NCBI GenBank assembly: GCA_034420695.1
Contig: DAOULB010000054.1
Coordinates: 62,001-126,000, forward strand
DNA length: 64,000 bases
Direction of reading: 5' to 3'
From: Io17-Chloro-G2 sp034420695
Lineage (GTDB): Bacteria; Chloroflexota; Dehalococcoidia; Lucifugimonadales; UBA3495
Made by a program: the position numbers and the translations under genes
The notes under the pieces: generated by a model
What the model saw: only the letters and a program-made list of their open reading frames with translations
Database searches by the model: none
Told to the model about the DNA's origin: nothing
Part shown: positions 42,537-51,066 of the stretch, in pieces
How positions within the stretch are numbered: the first letter of the stretch is position 1
Layout: every line of letters begins with the position of its first letter

Positions 42537-43415
42537 TTACTCTTTTACGACATCCCTGAATTGTCGAATGATTTCGAGCCGTTCTTCCAGAGAACGCAGG
42601 CCAGCTTTACGGGTCTCCACCACCAAGTGAGTGGCCCCCAGTTCCTCCCACTGCTTCGCCTCTCCCAACCAGTCCTCCGGCTGCTTGCCGGCGGTCCAGA
42701 TGCGACCTTCCAACTCAAGGCTGGACGGATTCCGCCCCGCTTCTTTCATGTAGTCCCTGACGGTCTGGACCAACTCCCGTCCTTTTTGGTCCGGGCCGAA
42801 TCCGGGGCACCATCCGTCGGCAATGGCCGCAACCCGGTGCAGAACGGACTTGGTGCCCAATGACCCTCCTCCCAGCCACACGGGAATGGGCCGCTGCACC
42901 GGCAAGGGATTCAGACCCGCGTTGTCCACCCGGTGCCACCTCCCATGGAAGTCAACCACTTCATCGGTCCACAGGGCCCGCATCAGGGCGATCTGCTCTT
43001 CGCTGCGTCTGCCCCGGTTGTGAAAATCTTGGTTGAGCGCCTGGTACTCCACGTCGTTCCAGCCAACCCCGATGCCCAGCCGTAACCTGCCGCCGCTGAG
43101 CACGTCCACCTCCGCAGCCTGCTTTGCCACCAAGACCGTCTGGCGTTGGGGCAGTATGAGGATTCCCGACGCCAGCCCTACCGTGGTGGTCACGGCAGCC
43201 AGATAGCCCATGGTGGTCATGATTTCGTGGACTACGCTTTGGTGGTGGTAAGTCTGCAGGGAGGGGTGGCTGTGGTGCTTGGGGTCCGCGCCCAGAACAT
43301 GGTCCGCAACGAAAATGTGATCATACCCTAAGCCTTCGACCGCCTGGGCGAAATCCTTGATTTCCGAAGGGTCCGGCCCTATCTCGGTCTGAGGGAAAAT
43401 GGCGCCTATCTTCAA
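42537..43415 (-). CDS. LLM-class flavin-dependent oxidoreductase
   Basis: 292 residues, TTG start with GGAAAGG upstream. KIGAIFPQTEIGPDPSE, FVADHVLG, LILPQRQTVLVAKQAAEVD, GGRLRLGIGVGWNDVEYQALNQ and PIPVWLGGGSLGTKSVL are LLM/F420 family motifs. It likely reduces or oxygenates an organic substrate with F420H2 or FMNH2. It is the fifth gene of the selenoprotein operon, 41 bp after the propeller gene. Paralogs lie at 18532 and 46065. Confidence 0.85.
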   Translation of the reverse strand: MKIGAIFPQTEIGPDPSEIKDFAQAVEGLGYDHIFVADHVLGADPKHHSHPSLQTYHHQSVVHEIMTTMGYLAAVTTTVGLASGILILPQRQTVLVAKQAAEVDVLSGGRLRLGIGVGWNDVEYQALNQDFHNRGRRSEEQIALMRALWTDEVVDFHGRWHRVDNAGLNPLPVQRPIPVWLGGGSLGTKSVLHRVAAIADGWCPGFGPDQKGRELVQTVRDYMKEAGRNPSSLELEGRIWTAGKQPEDWLGEAKQWEELGATHLVVETRKAGLRSLEERLEIIRQFRDVVKE

Positions 43416-43456
43416 TTGGGAACAACCTTTCCTACTTGCTGCGGCGTGGTGATTTC

Positions 43457-44335
43457 CTAACCTACCTTGCGGTACTTTAGCAGGCGCTGTCCTTCAAGGT
43501 TCTGGTTGATGTACAGGTCGCCCCGGGAGTCCAACCAGATGGCGTGGGCTCCGGCGTCGGCAGGTCCTAGCCACCGGGCCAGGACTTCCCCCTCAATGGA
43601 CACTACGCTCATGAAGGCGTCCAGTTCCGGGATGAACAGCACCTCGTCCTGGTCAATGTAGATGTCGCAGGGGCGTGAGAAGCCCCTCCACTCGGTCAGG
43701 AAGTTGCCGTCGGGGTCGAAAATCTGGATCCGGTTGTTTTCCCGGTCGGCCACGAAGACCCGCCTGTCGGTATGCACCCACACGCCGTGGGGCACGTGGA
43801 ACTCTCCCTGTTCGGTCTTTCCAGGTTCACCCCATGAAAAGAGCAACTCCCCCCCGGCGGTGAACTTGTGCACCCTGGCATTGCCGTAGCCGTCGGAGAT
43901 GTACATGTCGCCCTCAGGAGTAAGGGCGACATCGGTGGGACGGTTAAAGGGGCCGGCGGCCCGCTGCACTGTGTCCGAAATATTGCCGGACCAACCGGTG
44001 TCAGAGGGCTGGTCCCTGGTGCCCAGGGTCATCAGCAGGTTGCCTTGAGAATCGTATTTGAGCACCACGTGATTGTTCTTGACCGGCAGATATATGTTGT
44101 CGTCAGAGTCGATGTACATGCCGTGGGCGTCGGTCAGGACGCCTTCTCCCCAGGAAGTGAGAAAGTGCCCCTCGCGATCCAGGACAATCAGCGGATGGTC
44201 GCTGCGGTTGAAGAGGTACACTCGGTCAAGGGAGTCGGTGACTATGGCGGTCTGGCCCAACTCCCATCCTTCGGGTAGGGAGCCCCAACCCTCCACGATT
44301 TCGTAGGTGTATTTTCCGGAACCAACTGTAGCCAT
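43457..44335 (-). CDS. NHL-repeat six-bladed beta-propeller protein
   Basis: 292 residues from ATG 44335, chosen for AGGAGGGA just upstream. Repeated blades with DSLDRVYLFNR, DSDDNIYLPVK, TPEGDMYISDGYGNARVHKF, DRRVFVADRENNRIQIFDPDG and DSRGDLYINQNL, the NHL/peptidyl-amidoglycolate lyase-like pattern. No signal peptide, so cytoplasmic. Such proteins act as lyases or lactonases or as binding scaffolds. It follows the selenoprotein gene by 56 bp in the same operon and may act on the same substrate. Confidence 0.8.
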   Translation of the reverse strand: MATVGSGKYTYEIVEGWGSLPEGWELGQTAIVTDSLDRVYLFNRSDHPLIVLDREGHFLTSWGEGVLTDAHGMYIDSDDNIYLPVKNNHVVLKYDSQGNLLMTLGTRDQPSDTGWSGNISDTVQRAAGPFNRPTDVALTPEGDMYISDGYGNARVHKFTAGGELLFSWGEPGKTEQGEFHVPHGVWVHTDRRVFVADRENNRIQIFDPDGNFLTEWRGFSRPCDIYIDQDEVLFIPELDAFMSVVSIEGEVLARWLGPADAGAHAIWLDSRGDLYINQNLEGQRLLKYRKVG

Positions 44336-44391
44336 GGCTTCCCTCCTGGAACCGGATTGGTTGGACGCGCCTGCCTGCAACTGGCGCCGGA

Positions 44392-44967
44392 CTAGCTGCT
44401 TCTGGTAAGGGCCTCAACTACTTCGTCGACGATCGACTTCGCCCTCTCTTGGACTGCCTCGGGAGTCAGACCGCCCAACGGATGGGGGATGCCGATGGGT
44501 TGAAACCCCTCGCGCTTGAAGGTCCGGGCGTGGATGTGAGCCGAGTTGAGAAAGGGGTTGGTGCAGATGACCACCGTGGGAATGCCCCGGTTTTCCAAAG
44601 TCATGGCGTCGTGCACACTGCACGACGTGCAGGACCCTCAATCTGCGATGGCTGTTACTACGAAGTCGCACCGGTCTGCCAAGGACTCGATGATATCCGG
44701 GGCTGCAGGCCGGGAATAGATGTACTTGTCAACGGCAATGCCTTCACCCAGTTCCAACCTCTGGCACATGAGGTCCTTCACCGCCTCCAGCAACAGCCCG
44801 GAGTTGGCCTTCTTGTTGCCGAGGAAGCCTCCTGTCTTGCCCTCCAGCCTGTTCAACCGGGGAGCGGCGTTCCAGCGGCTGGACGCCTCCGGGTCCACCG
44901 GGCTCCGAATATCCAGAACCTTCAGCCGCTCTTCCAGGGTGCGGGCTGGACTTGTGGCGATTACCAT
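44392..44967 (-). CDS. UGSC-family selenoprotein (in-frame TGA read as selenocysteine)
   Basis: 191 residues if TGA at 44638-44640 is read as Sec110. The frame runs from ATG 44967 (GGGAG upstream) through DFVVTAIAD, TGA, GSCTSCSVHDAMTLENRG to TAG at 44392. U-G-S-C is the name-giving motif of a known bacterial (seleno)protein family, placed after a beta-strand of a Rossmann-like domain. Sequence on both sides of TGA reads as one conserved domain, with NSAHIHARTFKREGFQP and HPLGGLTPEAV after it. A SECIS-like hairpin starts ten bases after the TGA. Fourth gene from the 3 prime end of a six-gene operon. Redox or reductive chemistry at Sec/Cys is likely; the substrate is unknown. Confidence 0.85.
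44607..44627 (-). promoter_or_regulatory. SECIS-like hairpin for Sec insertion
   Basis: On the minus strand, a perfect 9-bp stem CGTCGTGCA / TGCACGACG with GTG loop starts ten bases after the TGA of the UGSC gene. Bacterial SECIS elements need a short stem-loop about 11 bases after UGA with G in the loop; this fits in distance and shape. Confidence 0.7.
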
Positions 44968-44991
44968 TGCGCTTCTCCCATTGTAACTCCC

Positions 44992-46029
44992 TCAGGGAAA
45001 TTCAATCTTGCGGATAGCCCGGCGTGACCCCCAGCCGGGCACGTACACCGAGTGGGGCCCGCCGGCGCCTCCGGCTACGAACACGTGGATATCGTCGGGG
45101 CGTCGGACCACCGGGACCATTTCCTCATCCCGGTTCGGGTCCACGAACTTGGGCCACAGCATCTCCCGCCGGTCGTCCCCTTGGGCGGGGCCGCCGCGCC
45201 GCAACAGGGACACTGGCTTGCGGGCGTGCTCGAACAGGAACTGCTTGACGTCCGCCTTCCGCCATCCGTCGGCGGCCAGCATTCGAGCGTGCTCCGGGCC
45301 CAGGAACACCAGGGTGTCGCCCATCACGTACATCTGGACGTTGCCCAATGGGCACATCGTGTCGGCCAGCACCGTCAGGAAGTTCCTGGGGTTCACAGCG
45401 TGGTACATGATGTTGTGGGGGGCCTCTCCCGGAAACACCGTGACCGTGCTGTCTTCCGTGGAAAACCCTGACTCGACGTGGTAGGGGGCCCAGGGGTTGG
45501 CGTCCTCGTTCTCCGCTACGCAGTAAGTGTAGGCCCCAGGGTGGCCGAAGGTCGCCTTGTTGGTCTCTCCCGGTGTCGCTCCACCCAAGTTCACCAGCGC
45601 CAGCTTGACCGCCCTTCCGATTGTGGCATTGGCCCGCCAGCCCTGACCGAAGCAGTTGTAGCCGGAGTTGATACTAAGCTCCCTTACGATGGGTCCATTG
45701 ACGATTACCAGGGGCGAGTGGATGCCGGTGGAGCACTGGACGCCCCGAAGATTGAACCGGTCGTCCATCAAGGCCTGGATGGCAGTGACGACCACCGGCA
45801 TGTATTCCGGAAGGCAACCGGCCATGACCGCGTTGACGGCAATGCGTTCGACGGTGGCGCGGCCCCCCAAAGGCGGTATTTCGGCTATTAGCTCGTCTAC
45901 CGCTCGGCCGCTGGCAGCCGCCATTGCTTCCACCAAGTCGCCCGTGGGCGGCACCACCGGCAACCCGTCGGTCCAACCGGTCTGGTACATCAACTCAACG
46001 GTTTCGGAAATCACCGGGGAAAGGGTCAT
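44992..46029 (-). CDS. conserved partner protein of the UGSC selenoprotein
   Basis: 345 residues from ATG 46029, chosen for AGGAGAA upstream. The N-terminus has GWTDGLPVVPPTGD, then several conserved Cys/Gly segments (RGVQCSTGIHSPLVIVNGP, YNCFGQGWRANATIGRAVKL, PLGNVQMYVMGDTLVFLGPEH). No signal peptide or membrane helix. I recall the WTDGLPVVPPT type in or next to UGSC proteins, which cannot be checked here. It ends 24 bp before the selenoprotein start, so it is probably the other half of the same enzyme. Activity unknown. Confidence 0.7.
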   Translation of the reverse strand: MTLSPVISETVELMYQTGWTDGLPVVPPTGDLVEAMAAASGRAVDELIAEIPPLGGRATVERIAVNAVMAGCLPEYMPVVVTAIQALMDDRFNLRGVQCSTGIHSPLVIVNGPIVRELSINSGYNCFGQGWRANATIGRAVKLALVNLGGATPGETNKATFGHPGAYTYCVAENEDANPWAPYHVESGFSTEDSTVTVFPGEAPHNIMYHAVNPRNFLTVLADTMCPLGNVQMYVMGDTLVFLGPEHARMLAADGWRKADVKQFLFEHARKPVSLLRRGGPAQGDDRREMLWPKFVDPNRDEEMVPVVRRPDDIHVFVAGGAGGPHSVYVPGWGSRRAIRKIEFP

Positions 46030-46064
46030 TCTTCTCCTATGGAAACCATTACTCGGTGGCTGGC

Positions 46065-47252
46065 CTAGTCCGCGGGAACGGCGGTCTCCACCCTGCCCTT
46101 GAAGGCCGGCATCACGTCCTTGGCAAACCACTCTAGTTGTTCCAGGATGACTTTCTGGGGAGTACCCATCGGGTGACCTACCTCGATCCTCTCCAATCCT
46201 GGGTAGTTTTCCTCCACTCCTTTCAGTTGTTCGATCACCCGCTCCGGCGGCCCCACGAGGAAGGCGCCCTGCTTGACGGCGGCCTCCATGGTGGGAAGGT
46301 CGGCGAAAGGGGCCCGGGCCGGGTCGGCGATGTCCAGCATCTGCTGTTCCGACAGACCCCGGTGCAGGCGCAGGGGGCCGAACATTTTCACGTTCTCCTC
46401 GTAATAGGCCGATGCTGCCTTGACGGCCTCTTCCGGACTGTCCGCCAAATAGAAGTGGAAGCCGACGCTAAGGTCGCCACCCAGTTCCGTCTCCCTTCCG
46501 TGGCGGGCTAAGGCAGCCCGGTAGTTGACCATGACGTCGTCCATCACGCCGCCTTCGGCAACCCCGCCACCGATAATCCCCTTGATGCCATGCCTCGCCA
46601 TGAAGTCCAAGGCCCGCTGGGTGCCGCCTTGAATGGGTTGCCAGCACTCCACCGGCAGGTGTTTGGGCCGCGGGACCAGTGTAAGGTCCTTCAACTGGTA
46701 ACCCCGGTAAGGAATGTCGGGGGGAAGGTCGTAATATTTGCCGTGGTGGGAGAAAGACGGCTCGTTAAACGCCTTGAAAATAACCTCCACCTGCTCTTCG
46801 AACATCTCCCTGTTGGCGTCCTGGTCCAGCAGGGGAGCCCCGAAGGTCTCAACCTCCCTGGTGTGATAGCCCCGGCCCACGCCGAACACCACCCGCCCGT
46901 CGGTGAGAACGTCGGCGGTGGCAAAGTCTTCCGCCAGCCTGAGGGGGTGCCACATGGGAGCGATGTTGAAAGCGCATCCCAGCCTGATGTTCTTGGTCAG
47001 GTGGGCAAGGTGGACGTTGAACAGGAGGAGATTGGGGATGCACTCGTAGCCTTCCGGCTGGAAGTGGTGCTCGGCTTGCCAGAGGGTGTCGAAGCCCAGC
47101 TTGTCCGCCAGAATGCCGATGGCCTCCGCCTTGCTGAAGGCAGTCGAAAGATGGTCATTGTCGTAGATTCGGTCGTTGACCGGTGTGCCGGCGTAACCCA
47201 CGTTGTCCATGTCAACGTGGCCTGCAAAAAGGGTATCGAATTTGGTAATCAA
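46065..47252 (-). CDS. LLM-class flavin-dependent oxidoreductase
   Basis: 395 residues from TTG 47252, with GGGAGGG six bases upstream; a longer frame to 47303 is less likely. Bacterial luciferase-like features: ADKLGFDTLWQAEHHF, LGCAFNIAPMWHPLRLAED, LTDGRVVFGVGRGYHTREVE and YLADSPEEAVKAA. Larger than the other two LLM proteins and closer to FMN-dependent alkanal monooxygenase forms. First gene of the selenoprotein operon, 35 bp before the WTDGLPVVPPT protein. Probably oxygenates the pathway substrate. Confidence 0.87.
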   Translation of the reverse strand: MITKFDTLFAGHVDMDNVGYAGTPVNDRIYDNDHLSTAFSKAEAIGILADKLGFDTLWQAEHHFQPEGYECIPNLLLFNVHLAHLTKNIRLGCAFNIAPMWHPLRLAEDFATADVLTDGRVVFGVGRGYHTREVETFGAPLLDQDANREMFEEQVEVIFKAFNEPSFSHHGKYYDLPPDIPYRGYQLKDLTLVPRPKHLPVECWQPIQGGTQRALDFMARHGIKGIIGGGVAEGGVMDDVMVNYRAALARHGRETELGGDLSVGFHFYLADSPEEAVKAASAYYEENVKMFGPLRLHRGLSEQQMLDIADPARAPFADLPTMEAAVKQGAFLVGPPERVIEQLKGVEENYPGLERIEVGHPMGTPQKVILEQLEWFAKDVMPAFKGRVETAVPAD

Positions 47253-47402
47253 AACGACCCTCCCTTTATCAAAAACAGTTGGGACCGCCTGCGTGGCCTC
47301 CATTGTAGGGGGCGGTATATTGGTGTCAACCCTGGCGGAGCGCGTAAGTAAGGTGACGCGAGTCCAGACTGGAAAGGGGCAAATTTCACTCTTCTCGTCC
47401 CG

Positions 47403-47411
47403 TGTTATACT
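47403..47411 (+). promoter_or_regulatory. extended -10 promoter of the SDR gene
   Basis: TGTTATACT about 62 bases upstream of the SDR start; no convincing -35. It is divergent from the selenoprotein operon. Confidence 0.4.
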
Positions 47412-47473
47412 CGCTGGGGCAGGCTCGGCCGGTTACAGGCCGGCGGCTAACCAGTGAGTTGAGAGGAACACTT

Positions 47474-48229
47474 ATGGCGGACCAGCTTCAGGGTAAAGTG
47501 GCCGTGGTAACCGGGTCGGGCCGGAACATCGGCCGGGCAACAGTTCTGAAACTGGCCGGCGAAGGGGCCAACGTGGTTGTGAACGCGCGAGGCAACCAGG
47601 AGCAGGTTGAATCGGTGGCCCGGGAAGCCCGGGAACTGGGCGTGGAGGCTCTGGCTGTCCTGGCCGATGTTTCCGACCGCGAGCAGGTCAACAGCATGAT
47701 GGGCCAGGCCATGGATCACTTCGGCAAGGTGGACATCCTGATAAGCAATGCCGCCATCCGTCCCCACAAACCCTTCATGGAATTGACCTTGGAGGACTGG
47801 GAACGGGTTCGGGGAGTGGTGCTGGACGGGGCCTTCGACTGCGCCCACGCCGTGATTCCCTCAATGGTGGAAAACCAGTTCGGCCGGATAGTCTTTTTGT
47901 CCGGGGGCGGGGCTTGGGCCGGCACCGCCGAGCGTTCCCACGTTTCAGCGGCCAAGATGGGGCTGGTTGGATTCTCCAGGGGCTTGGCTTCGGAGTTTGC
48001 CCCTCACAACATCAGGGTCAACGTCGTCGCTCCCGGCAGCATCAACACCAGCCGGGAGAACCCCCAGTGGTATCCCCAGAGCCGCACTCCCGGTACCTCG
48101 GGAATTCCCATGGGCCGCCAGGGAGACGTGAACGAAATCGCCTCGGCCATCCTGTTCATGGTCACCGATGACGGAGGTTTCGTTACCGGTCAGACCCTCC
48201 ACGTGAACGGGGGCGCCGCTTACTTCTGA
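47474..48229 (+). CDS. SDR-family protein with altered active site
   Basis: 251 residues from ATG 47474, with GAGAGGAA upstream. Cofactor loop TGSGRNIG (13-20), SNAA (91-94), catalytic Ser near 143 (FLSGGG) and Lys161 are present, but the Tyr of YxxxK is Val157 (SHVSAAK, with His156 beside it). A redox reaction with the classical Tyr is therefore not expected unless His substitutes. The tail GQTLHVNGGAAYF is normal. Divergent from the selenoprotein operon and convergent with the CoA-transferase genes. Confidence 0.83.
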   Translation: MADQLQGKVAVVTGSGRNIGRATVLKLAGEGANVVVNARGNQEQVESVAREARELGVEALAVLADVSDREQVNSMMGQAMDHFGKVDILISNAAIRPHKPFMELTLEDWERVRGVVLDGAFDCAHAVIPSMVENQFGRIVFLSGGGAWAGTAERSHVSAAKMGLVGFSRGLASEFAPHNIRVNVVAPGSINTSRENPQWYPQSRTPGTSGIPMGRQGDVNEIASAILFMVTDDGGFVTGQTLHVNGGAAYF

Positions 48230-48244
48230 CGCTTGGTTGTTAAC

Positions 48245-48922
48245 CTAGCTCCGCAGCCGCACCTCCCGGATGTCCTCGGGGACAATCAATTTCGCTTCGG
48301 TCAGTTCCTGGATTTCCTCGGGTGTCCAGCCGGGGGCGTGCTCCCGAAGGACAAATCCCTCTCCCGTAACCTCGAAGAACCCTAGGTCGGTGGAGACCAT
48401 CTTCACAACCCCCGGCGCAGTAATCGGCAGCTTGCACTTCTTGAGTAGCCGGGGTGAGCCGTCCCTGGGATTGCAGTGTTCCATGGCGATGAACACCCGC
48501 TTGGCGCAGGCCGCCAAGTCCATGGCCCCGCCGATGCCGCCGCCCTTCCGGTTGGGCAGCCGCCAATTGGCAAAGTCCCCGTTTTCGGCAACTTCGTAGG
48601 CTCCCAGTACCGTCACGTCCACCATCCCGCCCCGGATGATGCCGAAGGAATCGGCGTGGTGGACGATGGCCATCCCCGGCAGGCTGGTCACGTACTGGCC
48701 TCCGGCGTTCACCAAGTGCCTGTCTTCTTCTCCTTCCGGGGCCAAGGGACCGTAGCCAATGACGCCGTTCTCCGACTGGTTGATTATCTCCCGGCTGGGG
48801 TCAACGTAATTGGAGCACAGGGTCGGGATGCCAATCCCCAGGTTTACAACCCATCCGTCTTGGAACTCCATGGCCAGCCGGTCGCACATAGCCTGCCGGT
48901 CCAACCTTGCTTTCTCCGCCAT
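48245..48922 (-). CDS. CoA-transferase family I, beta subunit
   Basis: 225 residues. LGIGIPTLCSNYV is the CoA loop and SENG (Glu51) the catalytic Glu that forms the acyl-glutamyl thioester. GGAMDLAACAKRVFIAMEH, LPITAPGVVKMVSTDLGFFEV match 3-oxoacid CoA-transferase (SCOT/ScoB-like) beta subunits. GGAGGGTG precedes the ATG. The alpha subunit gene lies 116 bp upstream. It activates a carboxylic acid with CoA from succinyl- or acyl-CoA. Confidence 0.9.
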   Translation of the reverse strand: MAEKARLDRQAMCDRLAMEFQDGWVVNLGIGIPTLCSNYVDPSREIINQSENGVIGYGPLAPEGEEDRHLVNAGGQYVTSLPGMAIVHHADSFGIIRGGMVDVTVLGAYEVAENGDFANWRLPNRKGGGIGGAMDLAACAKRVFIAMEHCNPRDGSPRLLKKCKLPITAPGVVKMVSTDLGFFEVTGEGFVLREHAPGWTPEEIQELTEAKLIVPEDIREVRLRS

Positions 48923-49038
48923 TGGGCACCCTCCGGAACGTTGCTATCAAGTTCGAATTGGAACAGTCTGAATTGGAAATAGTGAGCGAAAGGGGTTGTC
49001 CTGACGGGCGCTGCCTGCCGTCCTTCCATGCTGTGGGC

Positions 49039-49737
49039 CTAGTCCTGGATTCCATCCTCCGGAATCCGCACCACCCGGTTTACGTAGATGCCTGGAACGT
49101 GGATGTGGTCCGGGTCAATGCCACCTATGGGCACGATGTCATTTTCTACTTCCACTATGGTCGTGGTGGCGGCCATGGCCATCACGGGGTTGAAGTTGCG
49201 TTGGGTCAACCGGAACTGGAGATTGCCAAAGGTGTCGGCCTTCCAAGCCCGGATGAAAGCGTAGTCGGTGCGAAGGGGGTGCTCCAGAACGTAGGTGCGG
49301 CCGTCTATCACACGGTGCTCCTTACCTTCCGCCAGTTCGGTGCCCACGCTGGTGGGGGTGAAGAACCCCCCAATTCCGAAAGCGGCGGCCCGCAACCGTT
49401 CAACCAATGTCCCTTGGGGCACGGTCTCAGCCTCAATCTCGTCGTCGTTGTACATACGCACGAAGTCTGTAATGCGGGACGGGTGCGTGGCGGCGGTAAA
49501 GGCGCAGATCATCTTCCTGAACCGTCCCGCTCCTACCAGCAACCCCACGTCCACCCGGTCGTCCAATGCCCCGGCGTTGTTGGATATTCCCACCATATCC
49601 TTGGCTCCCTGGCGGTGCAGGGCTGCTATGAGGTTGCGGGGAAAGCCGACGTTGCCGAAGCCGGCGAAGGCTACGGTGCAACCGTCGGGAATGTCGGCCA
49701 CCGCCTCGTCGAAGGTGGCGAAGACCTTGTTCTGCAT
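49039..49737 (-). CDS. CoA-transferase family I, alpha subunit
   Basis: 232 residues. TVAFAGFGNVGFPRNLIAAL (glycine-rich loop) and GAGRFRKMICAF fit the alpha subunit of 3-oxoacid CoA-transferases, with FNPVMAMAATTTIVEVE and GIDPDHIHVPGIYVNRVV at the C-terminus. It pairs with the beta subunit at 48245. Probable start ATG 49737. The pair is one operon and could feed acids from the neighbouring oxidative enzymes into CoA chemistry. Confidence 0.9.
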   Translation of the reverse strand: MQNKVFATFDEAVADIPDGCTVAFAGFGNVGFPRNLIAALHRQGAKDMVGISNNAGALDDRVDVGLLVGAGRFRKMICAFTAATHPSRITDFVRMYNDDEIEAETVPQGTLVERLRAAAFGIGGFFTPTSVGTELAEGKEHRVIDGRTYVLEHPLRTDYAFIRAWKADTFGNLQFRLTQRNFNPVMAMAATTTIVEVENDIVPIGGIDPDHIHVPGIYVNRVVRIPEDGIQD

Positions 49738-49931
49738 CTTCCGATTCTCCCAAGGGTGCCAAGTCTGTATGTTGCCTCCATACTACCCCACCGCGGCATG
49801 GGTTGCCAGTTACGCCAGGCCTGCAACCCTTGACAAGGCTTTGGAATGGTCGAACAATCCTTTACACACAAGGAATGCAGGCCAGTGTTACAGGCCAGAA
49901 TGCCCGGTTATCCTTCCGGCAGGAGCGACCA

Positions 49932-51008
49932 ATGGGTGATAATGGACACAAGACCTACGTGTATGTGGGACTGGGTGGCGAGAGCCCTTTGTTGGTGGGC
50001 TCTGAAGGCCCACCGCTGGACCAGGGCGGGCTTTACCGCCGTGGGGACGGCGATGAGACTTGGGACGAAAAGACCTGTGGCCTTCCGTCTCATCCCCAAG
50101 TGAGGGCCTTGTTGGTCGACCCCCGGGACCCTGCATCAATCTTCGCCGGCACCCAGGACGGAGTCTATCGCAGCAACGACCGCGGAGAAAACTGGGAAAG
50201 GCAGGACTCACCCCGGGGAGACGTGTGGTCCCTTGCGGCCCACCCCCATGACCCTGAAGTGATGTTTGCCGGGTATGACCGGGGCACAGTTTGTCGCTCC
50301 CGGGACGGCGGGTCTTCCTGGCAGAAGATGAACACCGCCGACGTCATATACCCCCACATCACCATGCATCCCAACGAAATCGTCAAACGTGTCATTGGAA
50401 TAGCCGTTGACCCGGGAAACCCCGATGACGTTTACGGGGCCGTTGAGGTGGGTGGGCTGGTTGCCAGCAGGGACGGGGGCGAAAACTGGGTGTCGGCCAC
50501 CGACGGGCACTATACCAGCACCGGCCCGGTGGACCTGCACGGGGTGCAGGTCAGTCCATCGGCCCCGGGCTTGGTTTACATCATCACCCAGCTTGCTATG
50601 TTTCGCAGCCGGCAGCGGGGCCGCCACTGGGAGTTGGTGGCCCTGAAGCAGATGTTCCCCGGAGGAAGTTACTGCCGCGGCCTGATTGTGGCTCCCGACG
50701 ACCCGGCCACTATGTACTTGGCCGCCGGAGCCGGGGGCGGTGCAGCCCCTGCGGGAACCGAGCAGGCCGGGGCGTTGTTCCGCACCGTGGATAGCGGCGA
50801 GACTTGGGAAGAAATGGACATAGGAGCGGTCCCGGACAGCCGGATGTTCCAAATCGCCATCGACCCCGCCCTGCCCTCGCACCTGTACTGCTGCACCAGG
50901 GACGGCCTCGTCTGCAGCAGCTACGACCGGGGCGATACCTGGAGCCGCAGCCAGATCCCGGTGGAAATGTCCCGCACCAATCACGTCTATCCCATGGTTT
51001 GCGGATAG
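49932..51008 (+). CDS. Asp-box (BNR) beta-propeller protein
   Basis: 358 residues from ATG 49932, with AGGAG upstream. At least five Asp boxes S-x-D-x-G-x-x-W are visible: SNDRGENW, SRDGGSSW, SRDGGENW, VDSGETW and SYDRGDTW, each ending a blade. No signal peptide, so it may be cytoplasmic. Such propellers occur in sialidases, Vps10 and photosystem assembly factors; the catalytic residues of sialidase are not evident. Followed by an unknown gene 58 bp later on the same strand. Confidence 0.8.
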   Translation: MGDNGHKTYVYVGLGGESPLLVGSEGPPLDQGGLYRRGDGDETWDEKTCGLPSHPQVRALLVDPRDPASIFAGTQDGVYRSNDRGENWERQDSPRGDVWSLAAHPHDPEVMFAGYDRGTVCRSRDGGSSWQKMNTADVIYPHITMHPNEIVKRVIGIAVDPGNPDDVYGAVEVGGLVASRDGGENWVSATDGHYTSTGPVDLHGVQVSPSAPGLVYIITQLAMFRSRQRGRHWELVALKQMFPGGSYCRGLIVAPDDPATMYLAAGAGGGAAPAGTEQAGALFRTVDSGETWEEMDIGAVPDSRMFQIAIDPALPSHLYCCTRDGLVCSSYDRGDTWSRSQIPVEMSRTNHVYPMVCG

Positions 51009-51066
51009 TAATCGACCGGGATGGGGCGCTCCGCCCTTCCCAAAATCGGAGGAATTGGACACTGCT

